DNA of 64,000 nucleotides. It comes from Raphanus sativus (Eukaryota; Streptophyta; Magnoliopsida; Brassicales; Brassicaceae). Location: NCBI RefSeq assembly GCF_000801105.2, contig NC_079515.1:12152001-12216000 (forward strand), read 5' to 3'. The notes under the pieces were generated by a model. It saw nothing but the letters and a program-made list of their open reading frames with translations. It did no database searches and was not told the DNA's origin. Positions 15,584-27,532 of this stretch are shown in pieces. The stretch's first letter is position 1, and every line of letters starts with the position of its first letter. Position numbers and translations under genes: made by a program.

Positions 15584-15959
15584 AATCTCAATACTCGACC
15601 TCGAAAGATCGAACATCGAGCTGGGGGACCAACAACTATCGTATGGTGAACTAAAAACAAAAAAAAAATCAAAGAACTACGAAAGGCTTGATCCCTCGAA
15701 GAGGGTATTTAGGCAGCTCAATGACGAGCACAGTCTAAACAACAACTTACGTCCTTCGGCCACAAATCGGCCCGCGATGGAGATACCTGATCAGTCTCTG
15801 TCCTTCGCTCAAACATATCAAAGGACAAATTATATATCAATCTGTTCTCCAAAAAAGATTGCAAAGGTATTTACCCAGATAATCCATTGAAAAATATATA
15901 TGTCTTCAACATCAACACCAAAAGAGAAAAACAAAATAAAAACTACTAAACAACAAACA

Positions 15960-17872
15960 CATAATTCTTTACGAATCGACCTGGTCACCAATATCATCAA
16001 GAGCTTGATTAATCGAGTCATTAGATATCAGGGGAAGATCGATACAGCCAAGAGAAGGATCCAACACCCACCATAATCGACCTCACACTCGATCTCCTTA
16101 CGATGGAGACGCTTCAGCTCATCATCTATCTCGAACCCGCCGTCCTTGTACTCAGATAGAGCCTCAATGCGTGCCCTCACTTCCTGCAACATGATTTCTG
16201 CCGCCTTTTCCTCTCTCTCTTCTTGGATAACAAGGCTCGTACGGTATCCAGAACTTTACCATATTCTTTAGCAAGAGATCGCCGAGCTTAATGACGCTCC
16301 CTTCGTATGACCACGTCGCGTCATTCGGGCATCCTCTTGCACTTCTCCCCCATCGCCTCGAGGTCACGCTGAACCACAATCATTTCCTGCTCTGCAAGAC
16401 TTTACTTTCTTTTCAATCCCTCGATCTCATTAGTACATTGCAGACCCGTAACACGAGCGGCCTCTTGCTCAGCACGAAGTTGGTGAATAGCCACCAGATG
16501 GTTCGCGATCTCCTCTCTATCCGGGAAATCAGCTAGACGTCTCTCCATCTGAGCAACATAGTCATTGCTCGCCTCCATAGCCTACCCAAGAAAGACATCA
16601 AGAAAATAACAAGTGAGATCGGGTTTCCCTCGATCTATGCATGGATTCCGAAATACGACAAGAAAACGCTTACCCTGGCATTCGCAACAGCCATTCGAGT
16701 GTATGCCTCACGACCCGCCATCTTATCCAAATCAGGCAGAGCGCACTCCTTTTAATGGATTTTATGGCACATAGCCGCCAGGTTCTCTGGGTCTTCAGAG
16801 ATTGGGATGTCCTTATCGTCCGAAAATGCTAAGGAAGAAGGATTTCCATCCCGAAAAGTCCCTCCCATGGGCTGCCTCCTGGAAGTTCCTTCCCCAGAAT
16901 CTCGAACTAGGAAAGGAATCCTCAGCCAAGCCGAACTTGAGCTGTCTGAAAGGACCGCTTCTATGAAATTCCTTCAGACGTTAAGTTGCCATAAATCCAG
17001 GCGACTGAATTTGCGATCTCAAACGGAAAACCGGCCCCTGTCGAGTCTCCCGAGTGTTTTCCAAAGGCTCAGCCTAAGGAGATGCATTAGGGCTCCCTGA
17101 CGAAGCCTCTCGTTCCTTAATCCCTGCAAAGGCGTAAACACACATATGATCCACAGAAGCAAATGCAAAAAGGCGGGAATCGGAGAAACTAACTCTTACT
17201 TTGAAGAGCTTGTTTCGGCGACACCGGAGTCACCAGTTGGATCAGAAGAGCTCGATTCCGGCCCGAAGTCATAGGCGTAGCACCAAAAAGACCTACATGG
17301 AGGAATGGATTAAAACGATAGAACCCAATAAGGCCCAATAAGATATGGGAAAATAAACATATGCCAACATCATCATTCCATTCCCGAGGAGGCTTGGTTC
17401 ACTTTGAAAACGAAGAACTTTTCTCTCCATCGATCGTCCCCACTAGGAATGCCGTCTACAACTGTGCGACCCGCATGAGGGGAAAGGAGCACCGTGCCCG
17501 GAAAAACAAAATTTCGTTTTAGAATACAAAGCTTCTTCAGCTCGTTCAAACCAAATTTGAGACCTTCTTCTCTGGCTCGAACCCACAGAGTCAAGTAGTA
17601 TCACCAGAAATTTGGGCACATCTAGGTAAAGGTCATCCCCAGCTCTGCAAGGGCTTCAAGTAGGAAAGACAGGATCGGAAACAACAGAAGACCATCTTGA
17701 AATGTAACATGTAAGCCCCACAGAATCCAGACCTTACATTTTCAGGAGTCTCTCCAGGCTCGGGAAGAGATATTTTGACCTCATAACCGACTCCCCAGAG
17801 CTCATAAATCTCATCGATGCTATCACCATTAAGGATCGTAGGAAGATGCGGACTCAATTTTTTGTTCGCCAT
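15960..17872 (-). pseudogene. Antisense ORF of the gypsy element (putative gypsy-type transposon domain)
   Basis: Opposite in strand to pol and lying between pol and the 3' LTR. It begins MANKKLSPHLPTIL at 17872 and contains GETPENVRSGFCGAYMLHF, then after a frameshift LWVRAREEGLKFGLNELKK and DDRWREKFFVFKVNQAS. This order of motifs is that of the plant family often annotated as 'putative gypsy type transposon' (I believe Pfam PF04195), found as antisense ORFs in some Tat retrotransposons. Downstream (about 16060-16260) the minus strand reads as a charged, coiled-coil-like segment (EVRARIEALSEYKD, DDELKRLHRKE). Frameshifts and stops interrupt it. The function of these antisense proteins is unknown. 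Confidence 0.55.
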
Positions 17873-18182
17873 CAGAAAGTCGAGAGTGAGAGTAAAAGGA
17901 GGAGGAGAAGAAGAGAGAAAACGTCGAAATAAGTTACTGGGAAAGAGCTTAAAAATGAAGACGACGAAGTTTTACGGTCGAAAATGGTTCCCAAAGAGCC
18001 GTAATGATGATCAATCCACGTACGACAAATCCAAACCACACGATCTGCAAGTGGCCGACAGGTCGCGTCAAATTAGGGCACGTGGTGCCCCATTTCTCGA
18101 AGCCTCCGATTAACGATGTGAAAGGAGATCAAGTTTCTATCCTTTAGATGCTCAAATATCACTAAAAGGGCTGGGGTACAAA

Positions 18183-18694
18183 TGTTGGACCCAAAAATGA
18201 CCACATAGTAGATGGGCCGAAGGCCCAAACCCATCAGAAAATTCGGACTCGACAAAAGGGGGACGATCACAGATCTTCAGGCCAAACTAAAACGGGCCAA
18301 AACAGGAGGATAAACAAAGAAAGGCCCTCAACATAAAGAACCCATAACTCGGTCTCGACGTTCTTGGGAAGTAAGGAGGAAATTCTGAAGATCGAGGAAG
18401 TAGCTGAGAAGATCGAGGAGTCGGGTCACTATAAGAAGAAAACCAAGTCAAAAGGAAGAGACACGTGAAAAACTCTAGAGAGAGAACTCGCAATACACTT
18501 CGACCTCGTCGAGCTCGCCTTAGATCTCCTTTTAGTTCGATGTCAACTGTAGTTCTCGATCTCATTTATTTATTGTATTCAACCTTCACAAATCAATAAA
18601 GTCCATTTTCGTCAACTGGAATCTGTTTAAATCGTTGTGTTTTAAGGATATTATTGCCTACATCCTTTTTCTTTCCAGTTTCACATATCAAACA
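18183..18694 (+). repeat. 3' LTR of the gypsy element (about 512 bp)
   Basis: Begins TGTTGGACCC directly after a purine-rich tract (AAAAGGGCTGGGG, 18163-18175) and ends about TATCAAACA. It contains a TATA-like ACTATAAGAAG (about 18428) and AATAAAG near 18595. No second copy occurs in the window, in line with 5' truncation. The exact end could shift by a few bases. Confidence 0.65.
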
Positions 18695-19577
18695 CTATCA
18701 AATACTTAGGATGTCATGTCAAAAATTTGTCTCTTGTGAGCGTGACACATGTCTAGGCCGATTAAACTCTGAGTTTCATTTTTAATCTGCAGCGTGATGA
18801 ACTTTTGTTGGGTATTTACGTGTCTGGGCTGTAACTTAGATTTTCCTCTCTCCTGAGAATTACAAGTCATCAAAGTCCACAACAAACTTTGGCACCGTTA
18901 CAGAAGTTGATGATATTCAAAGATCGTCATTAAAGCTTTAATTAACACATCTCTCCACTACTCACTCAATCTCTCACACAGTACCCCTTTTTTCTTCCAT
19001 GAACTAATCTAAAGCTATATATATGTTAGTTTCTCTGGGTAAATTTCATTCGTTATCATTTTATCTCTAAAAATTTATCAATCATAATCATCATGTACAA
19101 AAGTCCATGTCTCTTTGCAATATTAACCTCCATTTAAAGAGGTCTTCTCTTGGAAAATACCTTAGTATATCTGCCACCGATTCGAATTACATGCCAAAGT
19201 GTTTGTGCTCTGTGCTATGCACCTTGTATCAGACCACCGATTAGAAAATGAGTGTCAGAATCTTAGCTTCGTCAAACAAGTGTGGTAACACTAACGTATT
19301 TGGTGAATTCACTATAACGGTTTAAGTTACTTGACGGAGAATATGGTTAATATAAACTGTCGTCTTTTCATATATGCACCGTCATTGGTTCTGCCACGAC
19401 CTAGCCACTTCTACGTAATCTATAATCAATGTTAGAATAAATAGGAATCTAGGTGTCTCGAAATTGGCTTTTTTCGTTTTTTGCGTTTAGGAATTATGTT
19501 TTGGTTATGTGTGTGTACATCATGATGACATCAGCGGACCCGTACTCTCAGTATGTTTTCTTAACATTCCATTTTGG
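18695..19577. other. No feature recognised
   Basis: Moderately AT-rich sequence with some promoter-like CT-rich and TATA-like stretches (about 18950-19030) but no coding frame or element boundary that I can support. Confidence 0.4.
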
Positions 19578-20270
19578 CCCGGATATTTTAACCTGGACAC
19601 GAAGACCCGACCCGGAACCGACCCATATATACCCAAACCGAAACCGATCCAAACGTTTAGAAATATCTATTGGGTCCAATTTTTTTTTACTCGAATAGAC
19701 CCGTACCCGAAAAGAACCGACCCGAATAGAGCTGGACCCGAAAGAACTGACCCGAATAGACCCGACCCGACAAGAACCGATTCATACCCGATTTAAGAAC
19801 ATGAATATCCAAAACTATGTTTTATTATGTTCTATTTTTTATATTTTATTTTATGATTTAGTTGAAATATATCTTTATTAACAATCTTTGTTATTATTTT
19901 TGTAACATTTTCAAGTAATATGAAATTTTAAATGTAAAATTCAAATTTTTTTCTTTTAATTTTTAATAAATTATTTTAAGTTATTTTGTAAGATTTTAGA
20001 TATACATGACATTTGACTAAATTTGATGAAATTTGTGTGTTTTAGATCTTAAATACCTGAACCCGATCCGGACCCGATATGGACCCAAAAAATTATGGAT
20101 ATTTTATAAGTATTTTAATTATAGATCCGACCCGGACCTGAGAAGAACCGATCCGGACCTGGACCGAAAATTTAGAAGTACATGTTGGGTCCAAATATTT
20201 AGGACCCGAAAAACCTAGACCCGAAAGGAACCGACCCGAACCTGACCCGAAAACCCGAACGTCCATGCCG
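19578..20270. repeat. ACCCGA-rich dispersed repeat
   Basis: Two GC-rich blocks (about 19578-19795 and 20055-20270) packed with imperfect GACCCGAA/GAACCGACCC units on the same strand, separated by 260 bp of AT-rich DNA. Shared phrases such as TTGGGTCCAA and ACCGACCCGAA show that the blocks are related. Short frames across it (Asp-Pro-Asn/Arg rich) are products of the repeat. The class of element is not determined. Confidence 0.6.
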
Positions 20271-20861
20271 AATTCCATTGTATATGAACTTTATAAGAAA
20301 ATGTTGGCTTTTTGAACTTTCTCAACTCTATATTTTCCACTTTTGGTATGTCTGACCGAAACTTTTCATTCGAGTTTAAACAATGAGAGATACTCAAATA
20401 CACCAAGTACATGTGTCATTAATGGTTCTTTTTTAATATTGATGATGATGCAGCTTATGTTGAACACCCCTTATACGTAGAAAAATGAAGGGAAAACACT
20501 CATTTTATACCCAACATATCGCGATATGTTCAATTCATACTGACTTATATGACTGTGCCAAAACATACCTAAACTTATATGGTCATTGCCAAAACATACT
20601 CGACTGATAATTTTTTGGCGAAATCATACACCAGTCGCCATATCAGCTGCCATGTCATTTACTTTTGCTCGCGTGGATGCAACGTTAGCTAATTTGCTGA
20701 CGAAGATGCCGTGTGTTTAATATTTTTTGAAAAACTAAATAGTCCTTTTATATAAAAAAATTAGAAAATGTAAAATTTTATAATTTTTTATTATTTATTA
20801 AAATTGACAAAAAAATAAATAATTAATTAAATTTTAATCTTATATAAAAAATATATTTGTA

Positions 20862-22164
20862 CTTTTTTCTCTCTCCTTTCTCTCTCATTGAACAGAGGAA
20901 GAAGAAGCCGCTGGTTTGAGCTCCGACGACCGGCGCGTGGTTGCTCCGTTAGCACCACCGCCGGTCCAGTTCTCTTTAATTTCTCTTTGATTGTAGGCTG
21001 TGTGTTTTTTAGGTTTGGTTGTGTGGAACTGAGCAAGTGGATTTAAGTTGTTCTAGTGGAAACCTAGGTCTAGATCTTCAGACCGGATCTTGGAGTGGTG
21101 GTGGTGGCAGGCCCGTCTTAACCAAATTAGTAGCCTTAGGCGAAACACGAAGAATGGTCCCTTCTATAAAAAAAAATTTCCTTGTTTAGAAAAAAAAAAC
21201 AATTCTAAAGATGAAAGGATTTCTCTAAAGATCAATGAATAGAATATAATTTTTGGTTTGTGTTTTGTGTTGCTAACGAGTAACGACTCATCGCTTCGGT
21301 TTGAGGGCTTTTTTTTTTTCTTTTGTCAATCTGATAGTTGGTAATGATGAGCGTACAGATATTGGAATGACAATACTAATGAGAATGAAGATCATATGGA
21401 CCTTTTTAATAATTTTACAAATTAAATTGGACCTTTAAAATAACACTAAAAATGATATTGGACCTATGGACCCATGGCAACTGCCCATGTTGCCATGATC
21501 AAGAGCCGGGACTGGGTGGTGGTCGGTGGTAGCTTGCTCGAAGCCTTCTTCCGGCTTTGTTCTGGCTTCCTTCTCCCGTCCTTGTCTTCCTCTCTTGTGG
21601 TCTTTGCGTCTGTTTTGTGCGTTTCGTTTTTTGGTTCTCGTGGTGGATCCATCGTGGTAGGCAGGTTGTGCTTCCTTGTTGCCTTCGGTTGCGACGGTCG
21701 AATTCCGTTCGGTGTGGTGAATTTCCCGGCTCGTGGTTCAAGGATTGGGGGCTTTGTCCCTTTGCACCTTTCCGTGGAGGCTTGTGAGGTAAACTGGTTC
21801 CTCTTCCTCCTGGGTGGTTCTCTGTTGGTTCCTGTGGCTCGTCAGGGTTTGTTCCGGAGCTGTTGAAAAAAGGATAAGAGTCTTCCCCTAATAAGTTTGT
21901 TTGTGGTGTGCGCTTATCTCCTTCCTCCTACCGCTTTTGATCCATTTGCTTGGCCTTTGTTTGATGGTTATAGGTTTTCATTGGTCTGCCTTATAATCCT
22001 TGTTTGTTCAGATTTTCTTTTGGCTCCAGAGAATTCAAGTAATTCTGCTGGCTCTTGACTCCAGAGAATTTAGATTTCTGCTGGCTATGTGTATGAAATA
22101 TGTATCTCATCTGGGAATCTATCAATGAAAATCATCTTTTAGTGTGAAAAAAAATAAATAAAAG
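20862..22164 (+). mobile_element. Non-coding retroposon, Sadhu-like, copy 1
   Basis: Inserted in the left TIR of the MULE, flanked by an 11-bp duplication ATATATTTGTA (20851-20861 and 22165-22175). It starts CT-rich, is GC-rich inside, and ends with an A-rich tail (about 22146-22162). It shares ACCGGCG and CCACCGCCGGTCC blocks with the elements at 38010 and 54304. Its extra length comes from a nested insertion at about 21108-21495. A 130-codon frame at 21474-21866 has no recognisable homology. Size, poly(A) and lack of conserved coding recall the Arabidopsis Sadhu retroposons; that name is my inference. Confidence 0.7.
21108..21495. repeat. Nested insertion inside retroposon copy 1
   Basis: Runs from GGCCCGTCTTAACC to about CTGCCCATGTTGCC and is AT-rich within. 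It interrupts sequence that is continuous in type with the other two copies. It resembles a dispersed crucifer repeat that begins GGCCCGTCTT and ends near GCCCATGTTGCC. I could not fix its exact borders or its duplication. Confidence 0.45.
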
Positions 22165-22344
22165 ATATATTTGTAAATATTTCGATCATATCACAAACCG
22201 TCTTTAGAAGAGTTATATATGTGTTGTAATGATTCAAATCAAATGCTAGTGTTGCAGACAAGATTAATCATGGTTGTGTTAATCTAAAATTTTTAAATGT
22301 AAATAACATACCCATTTTTTTATTATATAAAGTTTGGTTCTTCA

Positions 22345-22905
22345 ATAAATTTTTAAGATTGTGACATGTGTCAAAAGTATGTTACAACTCTCCCTTTTAA
22401 AGATTTAAAAGAGATTAAGAAAAAGAAAATTCTCATTACAAAATAGTCTTTTAAAGTTATATTTTAGGATTTGGAATTTTTAAGAAAAGGAAATTTACAA
22501 AATTACCATTTTTAGTATTTTACACTATATATTGTTAAAATATTTTATAGTAATTTCATTTTTTAAATTCTAAACAAAAAATAATTTTAAAAAGCTATTT
22601 TAAATTAATTATTTCTTTGTTAATTTGTTTTAAAGACAATTGTGACATGTGTAAAAAATGATACAACTCTCTTTTGTTAATGATTTAAAAGAGATTTAGA
22701 AAATTAATTTTTCATTAAAAAATAGTCTTCTATGGTTCTTTTTAGGATTTTAAAAAAAAAATACTATTATATACAATTACATATTGTTAAAACGATTGAT
22801 AGTAATTTCTTTTTCTAAGTTTAAACAAAAAAACAATTGTAAAAATCTATTTGACAGTAATTACTTTTTAAAAAGTTTTAATAATTTTGTTTTTAGAGAT
22901 AATAA
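22345..22905. repeat. Tandem repeat, period about 281 bp
   Basis: The sequence starting GTGACATGTGT at 22361 recurs at 22642, followed in both copies by ACAACTCTC, GATTTAAAAGAGATT, AATAGTCTT, TTTAGGATTT and TATTGTTAAAA in the same order. The copies are diverged. It lies inside the MULE. Confidence 0.7.
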
Positions 22906-22932
22906 AGTAAGATAATTACAAAAGATAATTAT

Positions 22933-25221
22933 TAACTTTTAAGAAAAAATATTTAAAACGAATCATAAAATCCAACAAGTACAATAAATTATTTAATAAA
23001 AATCATGAATAAAAACTAAATAGTAAATAATAATATTCCTTTTTCAAAGCCTAAACAAAAGAAAATTGGAAATGTACTCTTATTATTTTCTTATAATTAA
23101 CTAAGTTTCTTTTTAATATATAATTGTATAATTTGTATGTTAAGCAATTATGACAAAAAGCTACAAATATTTCACATCTACATATGTAGGTTTAAGTTTT
23201 CATACATTAGTTTTACAAAACAAAATAGTATTAACGTGAAAGATATTGCATGAGGTACTTTAAATTTCTTGATAAAATTCAATTTTTATTATCATTATTA
23301 CATCTTATGACGCTAACATAATTTTTTAAATTATGAGTTTGTTGTCGTACATGAATATGTGTGAATGTGATGAAAATGTGTTTGTACATATAAAAAAAAA
23401 TTAACATAATTTTTCGTTTTCTAAAAACTAAGTTATGTTTATAATAATCTTAAATTAAAACTAATTATTAAATAATTAAGTTTCTTTTTAAATTATAGAT
23501 AAAAATATAAAAGTAATTTTATTTTATTATAAATAAGTAACTTTAAATATTTAATAATTTTGTGTTAAAAAAAAACAAAAATAACTTCAAATATTCACTT
23601 GATATCATTGTGAATGTGTCAACTAAAAATAGATGATGAATGTGTCAATAAAATTCTTCCATCACTTTAAAATTGTAAAACTATAAGTGATACTGAAAAA
23701 ATGAATTTTGAAAATAATAATTATTTTAAAATTGTAAAAAAAATTATTTATTAATACGTAAGTGATATATAAGTGATATATTTTTTATATATGTAAGAAT
23801 AATAAACTTAAACCCTAAACCCTACCTCATCTCTCAACTCTAAACCTTAAGTCTGGATTAGTTAACCCTATTTTTTGGTCGATGTTAATTCTATGGTTAT
23901 AAATGTTTTTCCCTCTTTAAAAATGAAAAAGTAAAATTAGATAGTGTAAACATGAAAAGTAATAGTACGAATGTGGTATTTTGACAATTTTCCTATTTAC
24001 TTTAGAAACTGGAAACCTTACATGCTAATGTATTCATGGCTCCATAAAATATCTTATATCAAAAATATGAATATTTGATAGTTTTTAGTTTTATGTTAGT
24101 AAAGAGATGAAAATTACGAAAGAAAAGAAGATAGAGAAAAAGATAATTTAGTAAATGAATTACTCTAACTTGCACAAAAAAAAAATTTGCACAAAAAAAA
24201 GAATTACTCTAACAAAATTCAGAATAAAAATGTGTATTAAAAAAACTAGAGTATATAGAAAAATAATATTCTAATTAGAAAAACTAAACTATTATTAATT
24301 AAAATATTTTACAAATATTTTTCTTAAGGACTTTTAAAATATAATTTATCTTTAAAATTACTACTAAATAATTTTTAAATTAATTTTTAGTGTCGTAGTA
24401 TATATATTTTTAATCATAAAATATTCTAAAAAATGTCACAATATTAAAAAGAAAAATATTATCAAATATTATTTTTAAAAAATTTAAAAATGGAAAATTA
24501 CTATTAAACAATATTTTATTATTAATTATTAACAAAAAGCGGTTCTTATCTTATATATATATATAATTATTTATTTATGAGATAGTTTAACGTTTATCAC
24601 ATTTTTAAATATATAATTGTCATGTGTCACAATTTTGTTAACTATTAACTTTGAATAACTAAACTCAATATTGTCTTTTATAATAAGATTTCATTAAGAT
24701 TTTAGAAAAATAAAATTAGTATTAAATTAATTATTTTTCAAATCTGTTTTTATTGAAAAAGAGAAATTTCTACAAATTACTATTAAATAATTTTAACTTT
24801 TTAACATTAAATAATTTTTTAAATAATGTTTTTCAAAATTTGGGTTTTTTATTTTCTTGATACATATATTTTTAATCATTACATATTTAAACACATGTCA
24901 CAATACTAGAAAAAATTACTATCAAATAATATTTTGTAGTTATTTTTGGTTAGGATTTTAAAAATGGAAAATTACTATTAAATAATAATAATAATTACTT
25001 TTAACAAAATTTGTTTTGGTCATTATCTTAGTATATATACTTTAATTATGAGATATATTAACACAAGTCATATTTTTAAATATATAATTGTCATGTGTTG
25101 CTATCATATTAATTATCAACTTTGAAGAATCAAACAACTTTTAAGAAAAATATTAACCAAAAAAAATTATAAAATCCAACAAGTACAATAAATTATTTAA
25201 TAAAAATCATGAATAAAAACT
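22933..25221. repeat. Long-spaced direct repeats in the MULE interior
   Basis: A 53-bp block containing CCAACAAGTACAATAAATTA is present at 22965-23017 and 25169-25221 with no difference seen, and related sequence extends about 32 bp upstream of each. A further pair containing TTTTTAAATATATAATTGTC lies at about 24602 and 25072. The interval has no gene and is extremely AT-rich. Confidence 0.65.
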
Positions 25222-25227
25222 ATCTAT

Positions 25228-25259
<32 letters not shown>

Positions 25260-25424
25260 AATTCATCTATGTGACATGTTTATAAAATACAAATTTTAAT
25301 TTGAACTTATGTATTAAAATAATGAATTTTAAAATAAATCTTACACAACATATGAAAATCAATCATACAATTATAATAAATGATTATTATTTTATGTTAT
25401 TTATTGAATTAAAACATCAAACAA

Positions 25425-25456
25425 AACTCATTGCAACGCAACGGGCTCATATCTAG
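25425..25456 (+). mobile_element. Helitron 3' terminus
   Basis: TTGCAACGCAACGGG then CTCATAT, then CTAG ending at 25456 and followed by T. This resembles crucifer Helitron 3' ends of the type GCAACGGG...TCATATCTAG|T, with a degenerate hairpin. The 5' end was not identified; it probably lies at the left edge of the MULE interior (about 22265-22300), which would make most of that interior one Helitron. Confidence 0.5.
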
Positions 25457-25940
25457 TGATTAATAAAGTGTAACAAGACTGCAACACTAATATTGGCTTT
25501 GAATCATTAAAACACATATATAACTCTAATAAAGACGGTTTATGATAGGATCGAAATATTTACGAATAGATCTCTTGTATAAGATTAAAATTTAATTAAT
25601 TAATTAATTTCTGTTAATTTAACTGAATAGTTAAATTTATGAAATTTTACATTTTCTAAAAATTTATTTCTATTAAATGACTATTTAGTTTTTGAAAAAA
25701 TAGTACACATAGTATCCTCGTGAGTAAAATTAGCTGATGTAGCATCAATGCGAACAAAAATAAATGATGTGGCAGCTGATGTGGCGACTGTGTATGATTT
25801 CTCCAAAAAATTATAAGTCAGATATGTTTTTACACCGTCATATAAATTTAGATATATTTTGGCACGACCATATAAGTCTGGTATGAACTGAGCATATCGC
25901 GATATGTTAGGTATGAAATAACGGTTTTCCTGAAAAATGA

Positions 25941-26924
25941 AAGAAAAAAAGATACTGAGAATCACAGATTATGCTCTTTTTTTTCTTGTGTGATCACTAG
26001 CTTTGTTGAAATTTGAGATTATTTTAGTAGCAACTAGCAACTATAGAAAATATATTATTTTCGTACATAACCAGCTACTAAGAGCAAAAGTATATTCATA
26101 ACCACAATAGATATTATAATATATGAATGTGGGTTAACCTCTCTACTCATGTGAACCTCATCAAAATAAGTTATCTAAAAGTTTGACACTATAATTTTTT
26201 AAAATGTATTAAACACTATATTCATTATCATCTTATTCTATTAACTGAAATTATTAATAAAATGTTTAATAACCCAAAAGTTTTTTTTAATCAATAGTTT
26301 AATTACAATCTAACCAAAAAAAAAATCCATCAATGTAAAATTATTTTAGCACACAATATATAGTATCATTTAAAATACACTTCAGAAAAAGAATAAAAAA
26401 TATTTTTAATTGATATTGTGTCTACACATTTTATCAAATACAAATAAAAAAACGTAAAGCTTATGAAATGATTCCACCATTTCACGTATCCTAAGATTAG
26501 AAAATAAAACATAAAGGAAAATATAACTAAATAGTAATACATAATAGATTAAAAAAAGTTTCTACAAAAACAAGATCACAATAAAAATTAATAGATAATA
26601 AAATCAAAAATAATTGTTAGGAAAAAGAATAAAGAACAAAAATAAGAAAATAAGTATAAAACAAAAATAAATAATTTTTATATAAAAGACATATGTTATT
26701 TAATTCTAACTAAATAAATCTAGAATGTATTTTAAAATTTATTTCAAGAATTCTAAAAAAAAACATAGATCCACAACTTTGTAAAAATAAAAATATAGAG
26801 TTATATAGTTGAATAAAAGACACACGATATAAAATAATGTAAGAGAATGAATAAAACTAGATAACTTAAAATTAAACAAATAAATCAACAATTTTTCATC
26901 ATTAAAATAAAAAAATAGCCCACT
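25941..26924. other. AT-rich spacer, no gene seen
   Basis: Very AT-rich sequence between the MULE and the LINE. Composition and short shared phrases resemble 37740-37950 on the other side of the LINE, so both may be halves of one older element split by the LINE. Confidence 0.4.
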
Positions 26925-27532
26925 CCGGTAACGGATGTTCCGGCACTCTTTTTTCAAAATTCTGGCCGTAACGGTCAGTACTTTTCAAAACAAAAAGCCG
27001 TAACCTACGCCCTTTGACACCGCCGTCGAACACAAATGTTCGCTAAATCTCAACACCTATCATCGAATCTGTTATCAGATCAAAAACATCGAGAGAAGCG
27101 GTGATTGAGTCAAGCTCTTCCAAAAGAAAATCAAAATCTTTTGGACCAATCTCTGAAAAGGAAAGTCTTCTGCAACGGAAAATCCCGTCGTATCTTGCCA
27201 AATCGCTGGAATTGGTTATGGAAGGAAGTATTGAAAACAGAGACTTTCAAGGAAAACAGAGCATCATCGATCCATCGTTTATGCTTTCTCGTATCAGAAA
27301 AGATGCCTTAGCAGAAGATAAAATAATCAATCTCAGCAATCTGCTGGCAAAGATTACGCCTCCCCATCATCATCTCCATGTTTCACGAGAGATCTCTCAA
27401 TCACAAAGATATGGGGAATTAATGACGAGCAGATACTTTAGAACTATAAAAGGGAGCACAAAGGAGAAGCGAGTCTCTCATCCTATCTTTCATCTCAAAC
27501 TACTCTCCTCTTATCAGCAAATCCCAGCAAAA

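Larger units (their letters stand above)
20489..25931. mobile_element. Mutator-like element with long TIRs (5.44 kb), non-autonomous
   Basis: Perfect 9-bp target-site duplication GAAAAATGA at 20480-20488 and 25932-25940. The ends are inverted: AGGGAAAAC at the left and GGTTTTCCT at the right. Inverted homology reaches inward about 455 bp on the right (25931 to about 25475). On the left it covers 20489-20861 and resumes at 22165-22262 beyond a retroposon. A perfect 14-bp palindrome CATATCGCGATATG lies 26 bp from the left end (20515-20528) and 25 bp from the right end (25893-25906). Long TIRs and a 9-bp duplication are hallmarks of MULEs. No transposase is present. The inner space is AT-rich repeat ending in a Helitron-like terminus. 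Confidence 0.88.

Noticed and set aside
21474..21866. 130-codon frame as a novel protein
   Set aside because: Lies across a retroposon and its nested insertion; it is not conserved in the other two copies.
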